A stretch of 6,811 nucleotides of DNA, taken from positions 1 to 6,811 of the forward strand of contig JACQPZ010000114.1 of assembly GCA_016207265.1 (NCBI GenBank), read 5' to 3'. The stretch is from Candidatus Latescibacterota bacterium. GTDB taxonomy: Bacteria > Eisenbacteria > RBG-16-71-46 > SZUA-252. The notes below the pieces were generated by a model that was given only the letters and a program-made list of their open reading frames with translations, had not been told where the DNA came from and made no database searches. The position numbers were made by a program, and so were the translations under genes. Below are positions 1 through 4,506 of this stretch, one piece after another (position 1 is the stretch's first letter; each line of letters starts with the position of its first letter).

Positions 1-19
1 GGTCTTTGCGGTGTCGCAT
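1..19 (-). CDS. rplQ: 50S ribosomal protein L17, first six codons (truncated by window edge)
   Basis: Only the N-terminus is present: ATG at 19-17 opens a frame reading M-R-H-R-K-D before the window ends. Many bacterial L17 proteins begin MRHRK. L17 is a large-subunit protein near the exit-tunnel side, and its gene almost always follows rpoA as the last gene of the alpha operon. A modest Shine-Dalgarno match, AGGGA (33-29), lies 9 nt before the start. It is separated from rpoA by 70 nt that contain a small inverted repeat. The call rests on six residues plus gene order, but both agree. Confidence 0.85.
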
Positions 20-57
20 GGGTTGAGATCCCTATCCGCTAATGTGTAGCCGCCGCG

Positions 58-77
58 CCGGGTCCCGAAACCCCCGG
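58..77 (-). repeat. Short inverted repeat in the rpoA-rplQ gap
   Basis: A 5-bp perfect stem (58-62 with 73-77, CCGGG/CCCGG) encloses a 10-nt loop in the 70-nt gap between rpoA and rplQ. Competing G/C pairings are possible in the same stretch. No U-run follows in the transcript, and rplQ starts 39 nt further on, so it is not a convincing terminator. It may be chance in GC-rich DNA or a weak mRNA structure. Confidence 0.3.
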
Positions 78-89
78 GCCCACACCCGA

Positions 90-1082
90 TCAGGCAGCCT
101 CGATCTTCTCGCCGAGCTTGTACTTCGCCACGTCCATGCCGAACTGAAGCCCCATCCCCGACAGGATGTCCGCGATCTCCTTGAGCGATTTCCGGCCGAA
201 GTTCCGGTACTTGAGCATCTCGCCTTCGGACTTCTGGACCAGATCGCCGATCGTCTTGATCTCGGCCGCCTTGAGACAGTTCGAGGAGCGCACCGAAAGC
301 TCCAACTCCTCGACGCTCCGCTCGAGCAGCGTCTTCACGCGCAGGAACTCCTCGTCGACCTCCTCCTCCACCTCCTCGACGATCTCCTCCTCGAAGTGGA
401 CGAAAAGCGCGAAGTGATCCTTCAATATCTTCGCCGCGTACGCGAGCGCGTCCGAGGGAAGGATGCTTCCGTCGGTCCAGATCTCGAGCGTCAGCTTGTC
501 GTAGTCGATCCGCTGGCCGATCCGGGTGTTCTCGACTTCGAAGTTCACCTTCGTCACGGGCGAGAAGAGCGAATCCACCGGGATCACGCCGATCGGCCGG
601 TCCACCGCGGGCTGATTCTCCGCGGAGACGTAGCCGCGCCCCGCGCCGATCTCGACCTCCGCCCGGAACTCGCCGTCTTTGTTCAGCGTGCAGATGTGAA
701 GCTCCGGATTCAGGATCTCGATATCCGGATCGGTCTTGAGCTGCCCCGCCTTGACCACGCCCGCGCCCCGGGCCTCGAACGTCGCCGTCTTGGGACCCTC
801 GCTGTGGATCTTGAAGCGCATCTGCTTCAGGTTGAGCAGGATTTCGGGCACGTCTTCCTTGATCCCCGTCATCGTCGAGAACTCGTGCTGGACGCCGTCC
901 ACCTTGGCCGCGGTCACGGCCGCGCCCGGAAGGGACGAAAGGAGCCCGCGGCGGAGCGCGTTCCCCAGCGTCACGCCGAATCCCCGCTCGAGGGGCTCGA
1001 CCGTGAACTTGCCGTATCGATTGGTCGAGACCTTGTCGTCGATCTCGACGCTCTTCGGCATCTGTAGATTCTTCCACTTCAT
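90..1082 (-). CDS. rpoA: DNA-directed RNA polymerase subunit alpha
   Basis: This 330-aa protein is the alpha subunit. Its N-terminal domain dimerises to nucleate assembly of beta and beta-prime, and its C-terminal domain contacts UP-element DNA and activators. The N-terminal signature ERGFGVTLGNALRR is at residues 32-45. A strongly acidic linker (231-245, 11 of 15 residues Asp/Glu) follows. The C-terminal domain carries the DNA-contact residues R265, N268, C269 and K271, with K298 and S299 in GRKSL, in register with E. coli numbering. Full length is normal for the family. The ATG has an excellent Shine-Dalgarno, AAGGAGGT (1099-1092), 9 nt upstream. It lies 26 nt after rpsD and before rplQ, the usual alpha-operon order. 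The linker DNA is rich in GAGGAG-like sequence; see the possible internal start at V249. Confidence 0.99.
   Translation of the reverse strand: MKWKNLQMPKSVEIDDKVSTNRYGKFTVEPLERGFGVTLGNALRRGLLSSLPGAAVTAAKVDGVQHEFSTMTGIKEDVPEILLNLKQMRFKIHSEGPKTATFEARGAGVVKAGQLKTDPDIEILNPELHICTLNKDGEFRAEVEIGAGRGYVSAENQPAVDRPIGVIPVDSLFSPVTKVNFEVENTRIGQRIDYDKLTLEIWTDGSILPSDALAYAAKILKDHFALFVHFEEEIVEEVEEEVDEEFLRVKTLLERSVEELELSVRSSNCLKAAEIKTIGDLVQKSEGEMLKYRNFGRKSLKEIADILSGMGLQFGMDVAKYKLGEKIEAA
336..353 (-). promoter_or_regulatory. Possible internal ribosome-binding site and GTG start within rpoA
   Basis: Inside the linker-coding part of rpoA, GAGGAG (353-348) stands 9 nt before an in-frame GTG (338-336, residue V249). 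Initiation here would make an 82-aa protein (90-338) that contains essentially the whole alpha C-terminal domain. Several other purine-rich anti-Shine-Dalgarno matches lie just upstream because of the Glu-rich linker, so the spacing may be a by-product of the acidic codons. Seen: motif, spacing and frame. Inferred: any use of it. Confidence 0.2.
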
Positions 1083-1091
1083 ATATCTCGT

Positions 1092-1099
1092 ACCTCCTT
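1092..1099 (-). promoter_or_regulatory. Strong Shine-Dalgarno of rpoA
   Basis: AAGGAGGT reads on the coding strand 9 nt before the rpoA ATG. It is close to a full anti-Shine-Dalgarno match and confirms the chosen start, which fits independent high-level translation of alpha. Confidence 0.85.
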
Positions 1100-1108
1100 C
1101 GACTCGGG

Positions 1109-1738
1109 CTACTTCGAGTAAAGCTCCACGATGAGCTGCTCGGAGACCTTCGTCGGTATGTTCGCCCGCGTCGGGTATTCCAGGACGCGACCGGTCTGCT
1201 TCTCGTAATCCACCGAGAGCCAGTTCATCATCTCGCGTCCCTTGCTCTGCTCGATCGCGCTCTGGATGAGCGGGACGTCCTTGCTCGCCGGCCTCACGCG
1301 CACCTCGTCGCCGACGCGCACCTCGAAGCTCGGAATGTCCACGATGTGCTCGTTCACCGTGAAGTGGCGGTGCCGCACGAGCTGGCGCGCGCTCGAGCGC
1401 GAGGGCGCGAAGCCCATCCGGAACACGAGGTTGTCGAGGCGCTGCTCCAGCTTGAGGAGCAGGTTCTCGCCCGTGACGCCCTTCTGGTGCTCGGCCTTCG
1501 CGAAGTAGTTCCGGAATTGCCGCTCCAAAACGCCGTAGATGCGCCGGGTCTTCTGCTTCATGCGGAGTTGTTGGCCGTAGCTCGTCTCCTTGGAGCGGCG
1601 GTCCTTCCCGTGCTCACCGGGCGCGTAGCCGCGGCGTTCGAACGCGCACTTCTCCGTGAAGCAGCGCGATCCCTTGAGGAAGAGCTTCTCTCCCTCTCGG
1701 CGGCAGAGCCGGCACTTTGCTTCGCGATACGTCGCCAT
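1109..1738 (-). CDS. rpsD: 30S ribosomal protein S4, zinc-binding form
   Basis: This 209-aa S4 is a primary 16S rRNA-binding protein that nucleates assembly of the 5-prime domain of the small subunit and shapes the mRNA entry region. The N-terminal segment keeps four cysteines (C9, C12, C26, C31), the pattern of zinc-containing S4. The S4 RNA-binding fold follows at about residues 98-160 (LEQRLDNLVFRMGF, then SRSSARQLVRHRHFTVN). It ends in the usual ...LIVELYSK. The family start MATYREAKCRLC fixes the ATG at 1738. The only clear Shine-Dalgarno (AAGGAGG) is unusually far, 15 nt away. It sits 38 nt after rpsK and 26 nt before rpoA. In E. coli S4 is the alpha-operon translational repressor; whether that applies here cannot be seen. 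Confidence 0.98.
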   Translation of the reverse strand: MATYREAKCRLCRREGEKLFLKGSRCFTEKCAFERRGYAPGEHGKDRRSKETSYGQQLRMKQKTRRIYGVLERQFRNYFAKAEHQKGVTGENLLLKLEQRLDNLVFRMGFAPSRSSARQLVRHRHFTVNEHIVDIPSFEVRVGDEVRVRPASKDVPLIQSAIEQSKGREMMNWLSVDYEKQTGRVLEYPTRANIPTKVSEQLIVELYSK

Positions 1739-1753
1739 AGATCGTGCTTCGAA

Positions 1754-1760
1754 CCTCCTT
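1754..1760 (-). promoter_or_regulatory. Shine-Dalgarno of rpsD with long spacing
   Basis: AAGGAGG lies in the rpsK-rpsD gap, but about 15 nt separate it from the rpsD ATG, well beyond the common 5-10 nt. No in-frame start codon occurs between them, and no nearer purine-rich match was seen. A local fold around the TTCGAA palindrome could shorten the effective distance, but this is inference. Confidence 0.5.
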
Positions 1761-1776
1761 CTTGCTTACGCCGCCG

Positions 1777-2178
1777 CTAGACGCGCCGCCTCTTGGGTGG
1801 GCGGCAACCGTTGTGGGGGATGGGCGTGACGTCTTTGATCGCCGAGATCTCGAGCCCCGCGGCCTGGAGCGAACGGATCGCCGCCTCGCGGCCCGAGCCC
1901 GGGCCCTTCACCCACACTTCGACTTTCTTCAATCCCAAAGAGATCGCTTCCTTCGCGGCCGACTCGGCCGAGATCTGCGCCGCAAAGGGCGTGCTCTTGC
2001 GCGAGCCCTTGAACCCGACCTTGCCCGCGCTGGCCCACGCCACCGTGTGGCCGTCCATGTCGGCGATCGTCACGATCGTGTTGTTGAACGTGGACTGGAC
2101 GTGCGCGATCCCGTTGATCCCGACTTTCCGCTCGCGCTTCTTCTTGGGTTTCGGTGCTACGACCGGTGCATCCGCCAC
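1777..2178 (-). CDS. rpsK: 30S ribosomal protein S11
   Basis: This 133-aa S11 belongs to the 30S platform, where it binds the 690/790 region of 16S rRNA near the E site together with S18 and S21. Recognisable stretches are GINGIAHVQSTFNNTIVTI (about 20-38), the GFKGSRKSTPFAAQ block (55-68), GPGSGREAAIRSLQAAGL (92-109) and the C-terminal PIPHNGCRPPKRRRV. Length is typical. A short basic N-terminal lead (PKPKKKRERK) precedes the core. The start is GTG at 2178-2176, 6 nt after a GAGGAG Shine-Dalgarno. Upstream, a 69-nt gap to rpsM contains an 8-bp perfect inverted repeat. It is followed by rpsD as usual for alpha operons that keep that gene. Confidence 0.98.
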   Translation of the reverse strand: MADAPVVAPKPKKKRERKVGINGIAHVQSTFNNTIVTIADMDGHTVAWASAGKVGFKGSRKSTPFAAQISAESAAKEAISLGLKKVEVWVKGPGSGREAAIRSLQAAGLEISAIKDVTPIPHNGCRPPKRRRV

Positions 2179-2184
2179 TCGACT

Positions 2185-2190
2185 CTCCTC
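2185..2190 (-). promoter_or_regulatory. Shine-Dalgarno of rpsK selecting a GTG start
   Basis: GAGGAG on the coding strand is 6 nt before the GTG of rpsK. No ATG lies near the conserved N-terminus (the next Met is residue 41, inside the fold), so this site decides the start. Confidence 0.75.
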
Positions 2191-2199
2191 TGTGCGCTG

Positions 2200-2225
2200 G
2201 CCCGCGCCGCTACGTGCGCGCGGGC
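2200..2225 (-). repeat. Perfect 8-bp inverted repeat (hairpin) between rpsM and rpsK
   Basis: GCCCGCGC (2200-2207) and GCGCGGGC (2218-2225) are perfect reverse complements around a 10-nt loop. In the transcript the hairpin begins 22 nt after the end of rpsM and ends 9 nt before the rpsK Shine-Dalgarno. No U-run follows, so it is not a standard intrinsic terminator. It could tune rpsK translation, mark a processing site or protect mRNA ends. The arms are all G/C, so chance in GC-rich DNA is possible, though less likely at eight pairs in a 69-nt gap. Confidence 0.55.
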
Positions 2226-2247
2226 TCCACGTTTCACTCGCCGGCCG

Positions 2248-2661
2248 CTACGCCCCGGGGGGCTTGGGCGCCGGACGCTTCGGCGCGGCCGCGATCCGCT
2301 TGATCGCGCCGGCTGTCTTCTTGGGACCTTTCCGCGTGCGCGCGTTCGTACGCGTCCGCTGGCCCCGCACCGGCAGGTTCTTCCGATGCCTGAGGCCCCG
2401 ATACGCCCCGATATCCATCAGCCGCTTCACGTTCATCGCGACTTCGCTGCGGCGCGCTCCCTCGACTTTGACCTGCGACTCGATCACCTGGCGCAGGCGG
2501 CCGGTCTCTTCCTCCGTGAGATTCTTCACGCGCGTGTCGGGATTGACTCCCGTCAGCGAGATGATGCGATTCGCCGTCGGTATGCCAATTCCGAAAATGT
2601 AGGTCAGCGCGACCGCGATGCGCTTCTCGTTCGGTAGATCGACTCCGGCGATACGAGCCAA
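2248..2661 (-). CDS. rpsM: 30S ribosomal protein S13 with TTG start and extra C-terminal tail
   Basis: S13 sits in the 30S head, contacting the 50S (bridge B1) and, through its basic tail, the P-site tRNA. The 137-aa product starts MARIAGVDLPNEKR, has the YIFGIGIPTANRI helix-turn segment (21-33), and carries the conserved GLRHRKNLPVRGQRTRTNARTRKG block (89-112). Most S13 proteins end soon after that block. Here about 21 more residues rich in Ala, Pro and Lys follow (117-137). The initiation codon is TTG (2661-2659), fixed by the conserved N-terminus and by a strong upstream AAGGAGG; the next Met is residue 76. It lies 31 nt after rpmJ. Confidence 0.97.
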   Translation of the reverse strand: MARIAGVDLPNEKRIAVALTYIFGIGIPTANRIISLTGVNPDTRVKNLTEEETGRLRQVIESQVKVEGARRSEVAMNVKRLMDIGAYRGLRHRKNLPVRGQRTRTNARTRKGPKKTAGAIKRIAAAPKRPAPKPPGA

Positions 2662-2665
2662 GGCT

Positions 2666-2672
2666 CCTCCTT
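2666..2672 (-). promoter_or_regulatory. Strong Shine-Dalgarno of rpsM before a TTG start
   Basis: AAGGAGG precedes the TTG by 4 nt; a shifted GGAGGAG pairing is also possible. A near-perfect match next to a weak initiation codon supports TTG as the true S13 start. Confidence 0.8.
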
Positions 2673-2692
2673 ACCTGACCGAAACCAGCCTG

Positions 2693-2806
2693 CTAACCCT
2701 GACGCTGCTTGTGGCGCGGATTCTTGCAGATGATGCGCACCACTCCCTTGCGCCGGACCACCTTGCAGTGCTCGCAGATCTTCGTGACCGATGCTTTGAC
2801 CTTCAT
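2693..2806 (-). CDS. rpmJ: 50S ribosomal protein L36, zinc-binding form
   Basis: This 37-aa protein is the smallest ribosomal protein and a late-assembling 23S rRNA binder near the base of the GTPase region. Translation gives MKVKASVTKICEHCKVVR, then RKGVVRIICKNPRHKQRQG, a standard L36. The zinc ligands C11, C14, C27 and H32 are all present, so this is the zinc-containing form. ATG is at 2806-2804 and TAG at 2695-2693. A purine-rich AGAGGA ends 5 nt before the start. It lies 49 nt after infA, with a perfect hairpin in that gap, and 31 nt before rpsM, the standard infA-rpmJ-rpsM order. Confidence 0.97.
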   Translation of the reverse strand: MKVKASVTKICEHCKVVRRKGVVRIICKNPRHKQRQG

Positions 2807-2823
2807 GCTCGTCCTCTCGCGCC

Positions 2824-2848
2824 GGGTCGCGACTGCCGGCCGCGACCC
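2824..2848 (-). repeat. Perfect 8-bp inverted repeat (hairpin) between infA and rpmJ
   Basis: GGGTCGCG (2824-2831) and CGCGACCC (2841-2848) pair perfectly around a 9-nt loop. In the transcript the structure starts 7 nt after the infA stop and ends 12 nt before the purine-rich rpmJ ribosome-binding site. No U-run follows, so read-through is expected. It resembles the rpsM-rpsK hairpin in stem length, loop size and position. Possible roles are an mRNA processing or stability element or a translational control structure; none is proven. Confidence 0.6.
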
Positions 2849-2855
2849 CGAACCT

Positions 2856-3074
2856 CTACTTGTACCGGTAGATGATCCGCCCCCGGTTCAGATCGTAGGG
2901 CGAAAGCTCCACGGTCACCTTGTCCCCGGGCAGGATCTTGATGAAGTTCATCCGCATCTTGCCCGAGATGTGGGCCAGGACCTTGTGACCGTTTTCCAGC
3001 TCCACCCGAAACATGGCGTTCGGGAGCGGCTCGATGACGGTTCCCTCGACCTGGACCCCTTCTTCCTTCGCCAT
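2856..3074 (-). CDS. infA: Translation initiation factor IF-1
   Basis: IF-1 is a single S1-type OB-fold protein that blocks the 30S A site during initiation and assists IF-2 and IF-3. The 72-aa product starts MAKEEGVQVEGTVIEPLPNA and contains FRVELENGHKVLAHISGKMR and MNFIKILPGDKVTVELSPYD, matching the family along its whole length. A longer in-frame reading reaches upstream to 3185, but those residues overlap map and look like nothing. The ATG at 3074 is the true start, with GAGGG (3081-3077) only 2 nt before it, overlapping the map stop codon. The 5-nt gap from map suggests translational coupling. Confidence 0.98.
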   Translation of the reverse strand: MAKEEGVQVEGTVIEPLPNAMFRVELENGHKVLAHISGKMRMNFIKILPGDKVTVELSPYDLNRGRIIYRYK

Positions 3075-3079
3075 TACCC

Positions 3080-3838
3080 TCAGTCCGCCTCGACCCGGGA
3101 GAGGACCATCGGCCCGTTGGCCGTGATCGCCACGGTGTGCTCGAAGTGGGCCGAAAGCTTCCGGTCCGCCGTCACGACCGTCCACTGGTCCGAGAGCGTG
3201 AGCACGTCCGCGGTGCCCGCGTTCACCATCGGCTCGATCGCGAGCACCATCCCCTCTTCGAGCTTCGGCCCCTCGCCGGGGCGCCCATAATTGGGCACCT
3301 GCGGCTCCTCGTGAAGCTCGCGCCCGATCCCGTGGCCCACGAGCGCGCGCACGACGCGGAACCCCGCGCGCGTCGCCTCGCGCTCGATGGCCGCCGAGAT
3401 GTCCGAGACGCGCCTGCCGGCCCTCGACCGCTCGATACCCGCCTCGAGGGCCCGCGCTGTCGCATCCATCAACTTCGTCGCTGCGGCGGTCACCTCTCCC
3501 ACCGGATAGGTCCGGGCCGCGTCGCCGAAGAAGCCCTTGCGCTTGACGCCGATGTCGAGCGAGACGATGTCTCCCTCGCGCAAGACCCGCTTCGCGCTGG
3601 GGATTCCGTGCACCACCTCCTCGTTCACCGAGGTGCAGATGCTCGCCGGATATCCCCGATACCCCTTGAACGCGGGCTCTCCGCCCGAGTCCCGGATGAA
3701 CTCTTCCGCCAGCCGGTCCAGGTCGAGCGTCGTGGTACCCGGCCGGATCTCGGTCGAGAGCATCCGGAGACAGCGCCCCACGATCTGGGCGCTCTCGCGA
3801 ATCCGCTCGACCTCGTCCCGGTCGTGGATCTGGATCAT
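3080..3838 (-). CDS. map: Methionine aminopeptidase, type I
   Basis: Map removes the initiator methionine from nascent proteins whose second residue is small, using a dinuclear metal site with the pita-bread fold. In this 252-aa protein the five metal ligands are D95 (SLDIGV), D106 (GDAART), H169 (GHGIG), E202 (IEPM) and E233 (FEHT). The substrate-site histidines are H77 (VVHGIP) and H176 (LHEEP). There is no N-terminal zinc-finger or linker extension and no type II insert, so it is the short bacterial type Ia form. MIQIHDRDEVERIR is the family's usual beginning. A longer open frame upstream overlaps adk and is spurious. AGGAG (3846-3842) sits only 3 nt before the ATG. It is 23 nt after adk and 5 nt before infA. 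Confidence 0.98.
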   Translation of the reverse strand: MIQIHDRDEVERIRESAQIVGRCLRMLSTEIRPGTTTLDLDRLAEEFIRDSGGEPAFKGYRGYPASICTSVNEEVVHGIPSAKRVLREGDIVSLDIGVKRKGFFGDAARTYPVGEVTAAATKLMDATARALEAGIERSRAGRRVSDISAAIEREATRAGFRVVRALVGHGIGRELHEEPQVPNYGRPGEGPKLEEGMVLAIEPMVNAGTADVLTLSDQWTVVTADRKLSAHFEHTVAITANGPMVLSRVEAD

Positions 3839-3861
3839 CCGCTCCTGGACCGGGGCGCCGC

Positions 3862-4506
3862 TCAGGCGGCCTTCCCGATGGCGCGCTCGATCGCCGCGTA
3901 CACGTCCGAAGCGCGACCCGACCCGTCCACGTTTCGAAGCAGCCCTTCGCGCTCGTAATAGGCGACGAGGGGCGCCGTCTCCCGCGCGTACACCTCGAGG
4001 CGCTTGCGAACCGTCTCGGGCTCGTCGTCCGAGCGCTGCTTGAGCCCGCCTCCGCACCGGTCGCACACCCCGGCGACCTTGGGCGGAGCCGTGCTCATGT
4101 TGTAGATCGCGCCGCAGCTCCCGCAGAGCCAGCGGTCCTTGAGCCTCGCGACCACCACCTCGGTCGGAACCACGAGATTGACCACGCGATCCATCCGGAC
4201 CTCGCCGAGAAGGCTCTTCAGGCCCTCCGCCTGGGCCACCGTCCGCGGGAACCCGTCCAGGATGAACCCGCGCTGCGCGTCGGTGAGCCGAAGCCTCGTC
4301 TCGACCAGCCCCAACACCGTCTCGTCCGGCACCAGCCTCCCGGATTTCACGTGCTCCTGCGCGCTCTTCCCGAGCGCCGTACCATCCGCGATCGCCTGGC
4401 GAAGAATGTCGCCGGTCGCGATCAGCGGCACCCCGAGAGACTCGCAGAGGCGCTTCCCATGTGTTCCCTTGCCGCTCCCCGGCGGCCCGAGGAGCACGAC
4501 CCTCAT
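3862..4506 (-). CDS. adk: Adenylate kinase, long form with zinc-binding LID
   Basis: Adk interconverts ATP + AMP and 2 ADP in the cytoplasm. The 214-aa protein has the P-loop GPPGSGKGT (7-15), the AMP-site TGDILR (31-36) and FILDGFPRT (81-89). Its LID holds four cysteines, C128-x2-C131 and C148-x2-C151, a zinc-ribbon form common in Gram-positives and many other phyla. Arginines R125, R158 and R169 (in DDEPETVRKRL) fit the catalytic set. H16 replaces the glutamine often found just after the P-loop. ATG at 4506 overlaps the secY stop as ATGA, with no clear Shine-Dalgarno, so translation is probably coupled to secY. The open frame continues far upstream to 5898, but that part is the wrong frame of secY. 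Confidence 0.98.
   Translation of the reverse strand: MRVVLLGPPGSGKGTHGKRLCESLGVPLIATGDILRQAIADGTALGKSAQEHVKSGRLVPDETVLGLVETRLRLTDAQRGFILDGFPRTVAQAEGLKSLLGEVRMDRVVNLVVPTEVVVARLKDRWLCGSCGAIYNMSTAPPKVAGVCDRCGGGLKQRSDDEPETVRKRLEVYARETAPLVAYYEREGLLRNVDGSGRASDVYAAIERAIGKAA

Noticed and set aside
20..89. A rho-independent terminator after rpoA
   Set aside because: Only a 5-bp stem is supported and no T-run follows on the coding strand; rplQ begins directly afterwards, so the transcript should continue.
42..1067. A 341-residue plus-strand frame opposite rpoA
   Set aside because: Its Leu/Arg/Asp/His-rich composition is the mirror of the rpoA codons; rpoA is certain on the other strand.
1766..2038. 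A 90-residue minus-strand frame within rpsK
   Set aside because: It is a shifted frame of S11 with Gly/Arg-rich composition and no ribosome-binding site of its own.
2179..2855. An internal promoter for the alpha-operon part in the infA-rpmJ or rpsM-rpsK gaps
   Set aside because: No -35/-10 pair with reasonable spacing was seen in these short GC-rich gaps; the hairpins are better described as RNA structures.
3075..3185. N-terminal extension of infA by 37 residues
   Set aside because: It overlaps the end of map in another frame and has no similarity to IF-1, which begins at MAKEEG.
3839..4066. N-terminal extension of map by 76 residues
   Set aside because: The added residues are an Arg-rich misread of adk. 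The MIQIHDRDEV start fits the family and follows an AGGAG, though closely spaced.
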